Of a stretch of DNA of 64,000 nt, positions 10,901-18,159 are shown piece after piece; position 1 is the stretch's first letter, and each line of letters starts with the position of its first letter. Origin of the DNA: MAG-120531 sp038125995 (lineage in GTDB: Bacteria > Bacteroidota > Bacteroidia > Flavobacteriales > Flavobacteriaceae); NCBI GenBank assembly GCA_038125995.1, contig JAYPEX010000006.1, forward strand, positions 1 through 64,000, in the 5' to 3' direction. The notes below the pieces were generated by a model. The model was not told where the DNA came from, did not search any database, and saw only the letters and a program-made list of their open reading frames with translations. The position numbers were made by a program, and so were the translations under genes.

Positions 10901-11244
10901 AATCAGCGCTTTTTATCAATCAAGGCAACTTGAGTTTTTCAGTAACCCCTCTACCAAAAGAGGTTCAATTTGCTCCAATTTTTGCAATTGAATCAGGAGA
11001 TTTTGACCAGGATGGAGATCAAGATTTACTCCTTGGAGGAAACTTGTACAAGGTAAAACCTGAGGTGGGGCGTTACGATGCAACATATGGCGTTTATTTA
11101 GAAAATGATGGTAAGGGAACCGTTCGAAATCGAACAAAAGAAAGTGGCTTTCATCAAAATGGTGAGATTCGCTCTATCAAATCAGTCAATAACAAAATTA
11201 TAGTGAGTCGTAATTCAGACTCGCTAGTCATCTACCAATACTAA
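7966..11244 (+). CDS. VCBS/FG-GAP repeat, ASPIC-UnbV (CRTAC1-like) lipoprotein 2
   Basis: This 1,092-residue paralogue of the 4225 gene is clearly related along its whole length: both have EFNxYTYRNFxNGxGVAxGDINNDGL near the N terminus. The signal ends in lipobox LSAC (Cys21, or Cys20 if the second of the two adjacent ATGs is used). Repeats of the DxDxDGDLD type occur throughout (DINNDGWED, DMDNDGLKD, DLDNDGDLD, DIDNDGDLD, DVDNDGDPD, DFDQDGDQD). A central ASPIC/UnbV segment around residues 510-590 includes GIGARIIVND and VKVLWPNGR. The start overlaps the previous stop by one base (TAATG) and the next gene begins one base after its stop, so it sits in the core of the operon. Its role is probably calcium-dependent binding at the cell surface. 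Confidence 0.93.
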   Translation: MMNLFKSIPLFVVSLTLLSACESSNDTLFSLKNNDFIGVDFSNDLGFSNEFNVYTYRNFYNGGGVAIGDINNDGLSDIYMTANQKKNELYLNKGDWKFEKITATAGVGGTKAWSTGVTMVDINADGLLDIYVCNSGDVQGDNKQNELFINNGDLTFSEQAEAYGLADKGYSTHASFFDYDKDGDLDVYLLNNSYQSIGSFDLRRNERPIRDELGGDKLLRNDGGTFTDVSEAAGIYGSVIGFGLGVTVGDINNDGWEDLYISNDFFERDYLYINNQDGTFKETLTQSINSISGASMGADMADINNDQQPDIFITEMLPSEYERLKSVTTFEDWDKYSYNVNNGYYHQFTRNMLQLNNGDETFSEVGRLAGVEASDWSWGALFFDMDNDGLKDLYIANGIYRDLTDQDYLQYVSSEEVITSIVSDQEVDYKKLVEIIPSNPVKNHAYLNKGDLKFEYSEKTGLTTPSFSNGSAYGDLDNDGDLDLVVNNVNMPAFIYENHADSKTQNNFINFKLKGTELNRFGIGARIIVNDGTTNYTIDQQPIRGFQSSMDLRPHIGLASTGPVSVKVLWPNGRVSLLENIPVNQTLEVDITTAQKKATNNDYLSTNLFQKEVSTIDYLHKENRYIDFNKNRLLHHMMSTPGPILANGDFNGDGYEDIYIPGVKDRKSELVFGTKDGFETQTNFTLENDIEKETIKALALDVDNDGDLDLYQGNGGVEFSRFSQTLADQLFINDGTGNFDLSAYELPTATKFFNTGAVVSADIDNDGDLDLFVGERTVNDAYGTPGSGHLLVNNGQGEFSDKTEQIGADLIDLGMITDALFGDVDNDGDPDLIITGEFMGIELFINNNGIYQREKSNLLSDLKGWWYTLEATDINGDGLIDFVAGNHGLNSRFKASKSNPIRLYVKDFDNNGALDPIMSFKAEDGKFYPYNLRHNLIDQIKGLKKKFPNYETFKNASMRTMFDKVTLEESLQLDATYFESALFINQGNLSFSVTPLPKEVQFAPIFAIESGDFDQDGDQDLLLGGNLYKVKPEVGRYDATYGVYLENDGKGTVRNRTKESGFHQNGEIRSIKSVNNKIIVSRNSDSLVIYQY

Positions 11245-11245
11245 T

Positions 11246-14200
11246 ATGAAACACTATAGCCTTCTTAGTTTAGTTGCTTTACTGATATTAAGCTGTGAAA
11301 CCAAAACCATAGAACAAGCCCCTATTCATTTTAATTCTTTAGATCCAAAAGTAACCGGTGTTGACTTTGCAAATAAATTGACGCCTACAGGTGATATGAA
11401 CATCATTGAATACCTCTATTACTACAATGGAGGTGGAGTTGGAATTATCGACATCGACAACGATGGATTCGAAGATCTATTCTTTACAGGAAATCAAACT
11501 CCCGACAAGCTGTATCGCAACTTAGGAAATATGAAATTTGAGGACATCAGTACCGCTGCAGGAATTGGAACTGAAGACAGCTGGTCTACTGGTGTGACCG
11601 TTGCTGATGTCAATAATGATGGATATCAAGATCTCTATGTTTCAAAAGTAAGTAATTACAAATCCCTTGAAGAGGCACATCATATGCTTTATATCAACAA
11701 TGGAGATCGCACCTTTAGTGAGCGCTCTTCCGAAGTTGGTTTAGACATTTCTCGTTTTGGAACACAAGCGAGTTTTTTTGATTACGACAATGATGGCGAT
11801 TTAGATGTTTACCTTCTCAATCACTCGATACACACCCCTCGAAACTACGGCAGATCCGATCAGCGATCACAGATAGATGAACTAGCAGGGGATTTATTAT
11901 TAGAAAATAAATTAAATGAAGGAACCCTCCTTTTTGTTGATGTAACTCAAGCAGCTGGTATTTATTCAAGTTCACTTGGATATGGTTTGGGTCTCAGCAC
12001 TACCGATCTCAATATGGATGGCTATATTGATATCTACGTAGGAAATGACTTCCATGAAAATGATTACATCTACCTCAATCAAGGAGATAAAACTTTTAAA
12101 GAAGTTAGTAATTCTGCACTCAGTCACAGCTCTAGATTTACAATGGGATTGGATGCTGCCGACATTAATAACGATGGACTAACGGATGTGTTTAGTTTGG
12201 ATATGATGCCAAACGATCCCGATATCTTTTTAAAATCAGGAGGAGAAGACTCAGATAAAGTTTCTCAAATCAAAGAATCCTTTGGGTACCACCCACAATT
12301 CGCTCGCAATCACGTTCAACTCAATAATGGGAATGAAACCTTTAAAGAGGTGGCAATGGTGTCCAATCTTCACGCTACAGATTGGAGCTGGTCGGTATTA
12401 ATTCAAGATTACGACAATGATGGAATGTCTGATGTTTTTATTTCAAATGGAATCTACAAACGTCCCAACGATCTTGATTTTATCAATTATGAATCTGATG
12501 TAGATCTATCGAAATTCAACGAAGAGGACCAGGATGAATTAGAACTAGAATTTATCAAAGTAATGCCTAGTATCAAAATTCCAAATGTCGTATTTAAAAA
12601 TAAAGGGAACTATCAATTCGATCGTTTTACGACAGAAGCTGGACTTAGTGACTCCTATTCAAACGGCGCTGCCTATAGTGACTTAGATAACGATGGAGAT
12701 ATCGATATCGTGGTCAATAACATCAATGAACCCGCAACGATTCTGGAGAACAACAGTGTAAAAAACAATTTCTTAAGCCTGAAATTTGATTCAAAATTAA
12801 ATCCTTTCGGAGCTAAGGTTTACGCCTATAAAAACGATTCGCAATGGTACCGAGAATTAACAACAACAAGAGGTTTTGAATCAGCTTCCACACAAAAAAT
12901 TCACTTTGGATTAGGTTCCATTCAAGAGTTGGATTCCTTGAAGGTGATCTGGCTCGATCAAAAAACCACAGTGCTTACCAATGTTAAAGCAAATCAACAA
13001 TTATTCATCGATCGCAAATCAAGCTCAAACACAAATTTGACTCAGGGTTCCAATGAATCGTTTGTAGTTGCTCCATTTGATTTTGTGCACAGAGAAAACA
13101 ACTTCAATGACTACGATAAAGAACCCTTAATGCCAGAGCGCTTATCTATTGAAGGTCCTGCCTTAGAACGTGCTGACTTTAATGGAGATGGATTGGACGA
13201 TTTATTCATAGGAGGGGGTAAATACCAAGCTTCAGAACTTTTTCTTCAGCAAAAAGACGGAAGCTACCTACCTAAAAAATTAAAAGTATTTGAACTCGAT
13301 GCCATTCACGAAGATGAGGATGCTGAGGCTTTTGATTTTGATAAAGACGGGGATTTAGATCTCTATGTAGTTTCTGGAGGAAATGAATATGTTGAAGGGG
13401 TACTCCACACTACGGATCGAATGTACATCAACAATGGCAATGCGGAATTCATCAAATATCCAGCTGCACTCCCCTCCTACAACGGAGGATCCATCGCTGC
13501 TGGAGACTACGATGGAGATGGTTATGAAGATCTCTTTTTAGGGACTCGTTCAATGCCTGGTGGATATGGTCTTTCCCCGAATAGCTACATTCTTAAAAAC
13601 ACCCAGAAGGCCAATTTTGAAATGGCAGCTCACGCTAGACTTGGAATGATTACCGATAGCGAGTGGGCTGACCTTAACAATGATGGCTTACTTGATTTGG
13701 TTTTTGTTGGTGATTGGATGCCTGTAACGATACTCATCAATATTGGAGATGGAAAATTCGACAATCAAACAGAAGAATTTGGATTAGCTGACACACAGGG
13801 TATGTGGAACTGTGTAAAGGTTGCGGATGTTGATCAAAATGGAACCATGGATATCATTGCTGGAAATGCTGGTCTGAATTTAAAATGGAAGGCCTCGAAA
13901 GAACATCCGATTCAACTCTACTTGGATGATTACGATGAAAACACCTTCTTAGACCCGATCATTTTTTACAATTTCTTTGGTGAAAATGTCCCTTTTGCTT
14001 CAAAAGACAAACTTATTTCTCAGATTCCTGCGCTCAAAAAATACTTTGTTAGATACAGTGATTTTGTAAAGGCCAAGGATATTCACACCCTTACTGGCAA
14101 AGACAGCATCATGCAAACAAAAAGCATTAAAGAATTGCGTTCCATGGTCTTTTTAAATGAAAATAACACTAAATACAATGGAGTTCCTTTACCAGTAGAA

Positions 14201-14470
14201 GCACAGCTTTCAACTATTGAAGATGTTTATTTTGACAATGGAGATCTCTACTATGTGGGTAACTACAGTGGATATGTAACTGAATTAGGACCTTCAAAAT
14301 CTAATGCAGGAGGAGTCCTTAGCAATTTTAAAAATGGTAACTTTACCCAGTCCAGATCACTTGGACTACCTGCTCATTTAGAAAGTAGAAAGATTGATAA
14401 AATTTCAGATAAAACTTTTATAATTTTGACCAATAACGATAGTGCCTATACTATCACCAAAAAGAATTAA
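11246..14470 (+). CDS. VCBS/FG-GAP repeat, ASPIC-UnbV (CRTAC1-like) lipoprotein 3
   Basis: This is the third, most divergent paralogue, at 1,074 residues. Signal MKHYSLLSLVALLILSC has its lipobox Cys at 17. The N-terminal signature is changed (EYLYYYNGGGVGIIDIDNDGFED), but the same repeat pattern follows (DVNNDGYQD, DYDNDGDLD, DLNMDGYID, DINNDGLTD, DYDNDGMSD, DLDNDGDID, DFNGDGLDD, DFDKDGDLD, DYDGDGYED, DLNNDGLLD). A central ASPIC/UnbV region carries PFGAKVYAYK, TRGFESASTQKIHFGLG and DSLKVIWLD. It starts one base after the previous stop and ends one base before the ATG of the haloperoxidase-like gene. Three distinct copies kept in tandem suggest a hetero-assembly or a set with different ligands, rather than redundancy. 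Confidence 0.93.
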   Translation: MKHYSLLSLVALLILSCETKTIEQAPIHFNSLDPKVTGVDFANKLTPTGDMNIIEYLYYYNGGGVGIIDIDNDGFEDLFFTGNQTPDKLYRNLGNMKFEDISTAAGIGTEDSWSTGVTVADVNNDGYQDLYVSKVSNYKSLEEAHHMLYINNGDRTFSERSSEVGLDISRFGTQASFFDYDNDGDLDVYLLNHSIHTPRNYGRSDQRSQIDELAGDLLLENKLNEGTLLFVDVTQAAGIYSSSLGYGLGLSTTDLNMDGYIDIYVGNDFHENDYIYLNQGDKTFKEVSNSALSHSSRFTMGLDAADINNDGLTDVFSLDMMPNDPDIFLKSGGEDSDKVSQIKESFGYHPQFARNHVQLNNGNETFKEVAMVSNLHATDWSWSVLIQDYDNDGMSDVFISNGIYKRPNDLDFINYESDVDLSKFNEEDQDELELEFIKVMPSIKIPNVVFKNKGNYQFDRFTTEAGLSDSYSNGAAYSDLDNDGDIDIVVNNINEPATILENNSVKNNFLSLKFDSKLNPFGAKVYAYKNDSQWYRELTTTRGFESASTQKIHFGLGSIQELDSLKVIWLDQKTTVLTNVKANQQLFIDRKSSSNTNLTQGSNESFVVAPFDFVHRENNFNDYDKEPLMPERLSIEGPALERADFNGDGLDDLFIGGGKYQASELFLQQKDGSYLPKKLKVFELDAIHEDEDAEAFDFDKDGDLDLYVVSGGNEYVEGVLHTTDRMYINNGNAEFIKYPAALPSYNGGSIAAGDYDGDGYEDLFLGTRSMPGGYGLSPNSYILKNTQKANFEMAAHARLGMITDSEWADLNNDGLLDLVFVGDWMPVTILINIGDGKFDNQTEEFGLADTQGMWNCVKVADVDQNGTMDIIAGNAGLNLKWKASKEHPIQLYLDDYDENTFLDPIIFYNFFGENVPFASKDKLISQIPALKKYFVRYSDFVKAKDIHTLTGKDSIMQTKSIKELRSMVFLNENNTKYNGVPLPVEAQLSTIEDVYFDNGDLYYVGNYSGYVTELGPSKSNAGGVLSNFKNGNFTQSRSLGLPAHLESRKIDKISDKTFIILTNNDSAYTITKKN

Positions 14471-14471
14471 G

Positions 14472-15815
14472 ATGAAGATCAAAGCATTTTTCACCATCCT
14501 TTCTTTAGCATCCCTAATTCTATTTAGTAGCTGTGAAGAAAAAACTGAATATAAAGATCACTTAAGTGATGCTGCACTTTTTAGAGAAGTCGAGCAAAAA
14601 CTCTCTGACGTCATTGTTTACGATATCTTTTCACCTCCGATTGCTTCAAGGGTTCACGTTTACCCCTCAATTGCTGCTTATTCCATCATGCAACAAGCGC
14701 ATCCAGATAAATATGAATCCCTTCAAGGACAATTGACCGATTATACGGATGTCCCTGCCTTAGAGGATCGCAAAGTCATTCCTAACCTAGCTGCTGTTCA
14801 CGCCTTTTTAACAGTGGGTAAGGCGCTTATTTTCTCAGAAGAAAAGATAGAAGATTATCAACAACAACTATATGACCAACTTCAGGATGAAGGGTTGTCA
14901 AGTTTGGAATTTAAAGCCTCAATCAAATACGGTGAAGCAGTGGCTGAGCACATCTTGAATTGGGCTGATAGTGATTTTTACAAACAGACCAGAACCTTTC
15001 CAAAATATACAATTCAAGAAGAGGACCGCTTTTGGAAGCCTACTCCTCCAGACTATATGGAGGGGATTGAACCTCATTGGAACAAGATTCGTCCTATGGT
15101 GTTGAAATCAGCAGATCAGTTTCCTCCAGTAGATCCTTATCCTGTAACTATGGATAAAGACTCCCCATTCTACAAAGAATTGATCGAGGTTTATGAAACT
15201 GGAAATATAATCGCTGAAAATAAAGACAGTGAGGAAGCAAAAATTGCTAGCTTTTGGGATTGCAATCCCTACGTTTCACATCACAAAGGTCATGCGATGT
15301 TTGCGACCAAGAAAATCACCCCTGGAGGGCACTGGATTGGAATTGTGAAAATTGCTTCTGAATTAAAAAACGATTCATTTGATCATACAGTTAATGCCTA
15401 TATGATGACATCGATAGCATTATTCGACGGATTTATTTCTTGTTGGGATACCAAGTGGAACACCTTAGTCGTTCGACCTGAAACGTTGATTAACCAGTAC
15501 ATTGATGAAGAATGGCTACCGCATTTACAAACACCACCCTTCCCAGAATATACCTCAGGTCACTCGGTAATCTCCAGAGCTGCAGCCATGGCGCTAACAG
15601 CTGTTTATGGTGAAAACTTTGAATTCGTGGATACTACTGAACGGGTCTATGGATTAGGGGATCGTTCATTTAAATCCTTCATTGATGCCTCAAACGAAGC
15701 TGCTATGTCCAGACTTTACGGCGGCATTCACTACCGTAGAGCTTGTGAAGAGGGAGTCAAACAGGGTGAAGCCGTAGGTAACTATATTGTTGCGAACCTA
15801 AATACCTTAAAATAG
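14472..15815 (+). CDS. Vanadium-dependent haloperoxidase / PAP2-type lipoprotein
   Basis: This is a 447-residue lipoprotein (signal MKIKAFFTILSLASLILFSSC, Cys21). The start was set at ATG 14472, one base after the preceding stop; an upstream in-frame GTG would remove the signal-peptide character. The PAP2/vanadium-haloperoxidase active site is complete: K328-x6-R335-P (KWNTLVVRP), S362-G363-H364 (TSGH) and S-R414-x5-H420 (SRLYGGIH), with 48 residues between the last two motifs, inside the family range. The three motifs bind vanadate or phosphate, and His364 is the expected acid-base residue. The position after His420 where many haloperoxidases have Asp (HxxxD) is Ala. The enzyme could halogenate or oxidise a surface substrate, or act as an acid phosphatase; sequence alone does not decide. 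It is co-transcribed with the VCBS genes. Confidence 0.9.
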   Translation: MKIKAFFTILSLASLILFSSCEEKTEYKDHLSDAALFREVEQKLSDVIVYDIFSPPIASRVHVYPSIAAYSIMQQAHPDKYESLQGQLTDYTDVPALEDRKVIPNLAAVHAFLTVGKALIFSEEKIEDYQQQLYDQLQDEGLSSLEFKASIKYGEAVAEHILNWADSDFYKQTRTFPKYTIQEEDRFWKPTPPDYMEGIEPHWNKIRPMVLKSADQFPPVDPYPVTMDKDSPFYKELIEVYETGNIIAENKDSEEAKIASFWDCNPYVSHHKGHAMFATKKITPGGHWIGIVKIASELKNDSFDHTVNAYMMTSIALFDGFISCWDTKWNTLVVRPETLINQYIDEEWLPHLQTPPFPEYTSGHSVISRAAAMALTAVYGENFEFVDTTERVYGLGDRSFKSFIDASNEAAMSRLYGGIHYRRACEEGVKQGEAVGNYIVANLNTLK

Positions 15816-15859
15816 AATTAATTCACTATTTTAGGGATCAACAACCAAATTACTTTAAC

Positions 15860-17437
15860 ATGATTGGAATCTTATCATTTATTGGATTTACCCTCTTAGT
15901 AGCGGTGATTTCCTATTTAGCAACCAGAAACACCAATGAACAATCCTCTGATGGCTATTTTCTGGGAGGGCGTTCCCTTACAGCAGGTGTCATAGCTGGT
16001 TCACTTTTACTAACCAACCTCTCCACCGAACAAATCGTGGGACTCAACGGATCTGCTTATGATAGTGGTTTGTCCGTTATGGCATGGGAAACCTTAGCAG
16101 CTATTACAATGGTTGTCACGGCAATTTTCCTCTTACCACGCTACCTAAAAGGAGGGCTAACAACCGTTCCGCAGTTTCTTTCAAGTCGATTTGATATTCA
16201 AACAAAATCAATTACCTCTGCCCTATTTTTAACGGGTTATGTCGTTGTATTACTTCCTGTTATCTTATACTCTGGTTCCGTAGCGATCAGCGGAATGTTT
16301 AACATCCCAGAACTCTTAGGGGTTTCTCACACGACTTCCATTTGGATCTGTGTTTGGGGAATTGGTATCATTGGATCGATTTATGCTGTTTTTGGAGGAT
16401 TAAAAGCAGTAGCTGTATCGGATTCGATCAATGCGATTGGATTACTCATAGGAGGATTATTAATTCCTGTATTTGGATTACTTCTCATTGGAGATGGTAG
16501 TATCACACAAGGATTGAACGAACTTATCTCATCCAATCCTGATAAGTTTAAATCGATGGGTAGTGAATCGGATCCCGTTCCGTTTCATACGCTTTTTACA
16601 GGAATGATGCTCATTCAATTGTTCTATTGGGGAACCAATCAACAAATCATTCAAAGAGCTTTAGCGGCTAAAAACTTAGTGGAAGGCCAAAAGGGATTAC
16701 TTCTTGCAGCATTTATTAAAATCTTAGGTCCTATTATCGTTGTACTACCTGGTTTGATCGCCTACCATGTATTTAATGGAGGATTGGAAGTTGCTGATCA
16801 AGCGTATCCAAAATTAGTAGCTGAAGTACTTCCTACAGGACTGATTGGTTTTTTTGCCGCAGTACTATTTGGAGCTATTTTAAGTTCCTTTAATTCCGTT
16901 TTAAATTCATCTGTAACACTTTTTGGAATTGACATCTACAAACAGCACATCAATAAAGAAGCGGATGAAAAAACCATTGTAAAAAACGGAAAGACCTTTG
17001 GAGTGATTCTAGCAATTGCTTCGATGTTCATCGCTCCACTGATTGCCAATGCTGGAAATTTATTTGATTATTTACAAGAAGTCAACGGTATTTATTCCAT
17101 TCCAATTCTAACGATCATTTTAGTTGGATACACCACAAAACGCGTTCCTGCTCTTGCAGCTAAAGTCGGTTTAATTTCTGGTTCCGTGTTATACATTATC
17201 AGTCAATTTATTCTTCAACCGAGATTTGAGAACTACCCACACTACATTGATGTGATGGCCATCTTATTTGTTCTCAATGTCATCATCATGCTCGTCATTG
17301 GGAAAATTTGGCCACGAGATACCGATTATGTTCAGGAATACACCAAACAAGTCGACATCACTCCTTATTCAAAGGTAAAACAAGTAGGTTTGGCGATTTG
17401 CATCATTGTGATTCTAATCTACTGGTATTTTGCTTAA
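15860..17437 (+). CDS. Sodium:solute symporter (SSS family)
   Basis: This 525-residue inner-membrane transporter has about 13-14 hydrophobic segments. The N-terminal region with GYFLGGRSL and LLLTNLSTEQIVGLNGSAY is the typical SSS/SLC5 opening, and the overall pattern resembles the YidK/SGLT branch that carries sugars or related polyols. The C terminus has a short cytoplasmic stretch and a last helix. It begins 44 bases after the haloperoxidase-like gene and is followed directly by a terminator, so it closes the operon that began at 4225. It probably moves the small product of the SusCD/VCBS/haloperoxidase locus into the cytoplasm with sodium. The substrate is not identifiable by reading. A second short frame overlapping its 3' end is a shadow. 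Confidence 0.92.
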   Translation: MIGILSFIGFTLLVAVISYLATRNTNEQSSDGYFLGGRSLTAGVIAGSLLLTNLSTEQIVGLNGSAYDSGLSVMAWETLAAITMVVTAIFLLPRYLKGGLTTVPQFLSSRFDIQTKSITSALFLTGYVVVLLPVILYSGSVAISGMFNIPELLGVSHTTSIWICVWGIGIIGSIYAVFGGLKAVAVSDSINAIGLLIGGLLIPVFGLLLIGDGSITQGLNELISSNPDKFKSMGSESDPVPFHTLFTGMMLIQLFYWGTNQQIIQRALAAKNLVEGQKGLLLAAFIKILGPIIVVLPGLIAYHVFNGGLEVADQAYPKLVAEVLPTGLIGFFAAVLFGAILSSFNSVLNSSVTLFGIDIYKQHINKEADEKTIVKNGKTFGVILAIASMFIAPLIANAGNLFDYLQEVNGIYSIPILTIILVGYTTKRVPALAAKVGLISGSVLYIISQFILQPRFENYPHYIDVMAILFVLNVIIMLVIGKIWPRDTDYVQEYTKQVDITPYSKVKQVGLAICIIVILIYWYFA

Positions 17438-17465
17438 AATACTTTAACAAGACCTTAAAACAATT

Positions 17466-17500
17466 GGGCTGTAAGATTTTATATCTTTACAGCCCTTTTT
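17466..17500 (+). terminator. Rho-independent terminator closing the VCBS-haloperoxidase-symporter operon
   Basis: GGGCTGTAAGA and TCTTTACAGCCC pair around a short AT loop, followed by five T. It ends eight bases before the next start codon (17508), so it separates the operon from the following small secreted protein. Confidence 0.88.
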
Positions 17501-17507
17501 AGTTGAA

Positions 17508-18146
17508 ATGAGACGACTTATTTACATACTAATAGCTCTATTAAGCTGTAGCGTATACGCCCAAGAAGACTCTGGAAAACCCATCCCTATCGAAAGTGGG
17601 AAAGGGAACAGCAGTGGAATGCCAAAGATTAGTCCTCTCAAACAAAACAAAAAAAATCCCTTAGAATACAACAAAGAGTTTAAGATTGAATTAGAGCCCC
17701 AAAAGCGTAAAATCAATATGCTTCCCAATAATAATTTAGTTCAAGCAGGAGCTTACTTTGACTTCGATCCAAAGGTTGGTCCTCGTGAAAATGAAGTAGA
17801 AAAAGAAATCTTTGGAGATATGTTTTTAGGCAATGTCAAAGTCTATGACAAATTTGTAGGGGTGGTTTGCAGAGATCACCAAATTGTCGATGGAGATCGC
17901 GTTAAAATACTTCACAATGGAGAAGTCGTTCACGAAAATTTCTATCTGTCTGGTGCCTATAAAGGAGTGAATATCGATTTAGTCAAAGGTTATAACACCA
18001 TTGAATTCGTGGCTCTTAACCAAGGAAGTTCTGGCCCCAATACAGCAGAGCTCGGAATTTACGATTCAAAGGGGAACCTTCTTAAAGAAGGGGTTTGGAA
18101 TCTCTCCACTGGATCCAAAGGAACTTTAGTTGTCATTAGAGAATAG
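17508..18146 (+). CDS. Unrecognised secreted protein, 212 residues
   Basis: This is a conserved-looking exported protein of unknown function. The N terminus MRRLIYILIALLSCSVYAQ fits a Sec signal cut after VYA, although LLSC at residues 11-14 could also be read as a lipobox. A linker rich in Gly, Ser, Lys and Pro follows (to about residue 65). The C-terminal 110 residues look like a compact beta-sandwich, with VCRDHQIVDGDRVKILHNG, NGEVVHENFYL and a Gly-rich tail (LSTGSKGTLVVIRE). No catalytic motif is seen. It lies just downstream of a terminator and converges with the penicillin-acylase gene; the two stop codons are five bases apart inside a perfect hairpin. Confidence 0.8.
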   Translation: MRRLIYILIALLSCSVYAQEDSGKPIPIESGKGNSSGMPKISPLKQNKKNPLEYNKEFKIELEPQKRKINMLPNNNLVQAGAYFDFDPKVGPRENEVEKEIFGDMFLGNVKVYDKFVGVVCRDHQIVDGDRVKILHNGEVVHENFYLSGAYKGVNIDLVKGYNTIEFVALNQGSSGPNTAELGIYDSKGNLLKEGVWNLSTGSKGTLVVIRE

Positions 18147-18159
18147 TCAAGCTATTCTC
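18139..18159. terminator. Perfect hairpin formed by the two converging stop regions
   Basis: GAGAATAG (18139-18146) and CTATTCTC (18152-18159) form an 8-base perfect stem with loop TCAAG. The stem holds the last Glu codon and TAG stop of both converging genes. No T-run follows, so it may act as a weak bidirectional stop or mRNA 3' end structure. Confidence 0.5.

Noticed and set aside
14442..14471. GTG start for the haloperoxidase-like gene
   Set aside because: It lies inside the previous gene and adds charged residues before the signal peptide; ATG 14472 is one base after the stop.
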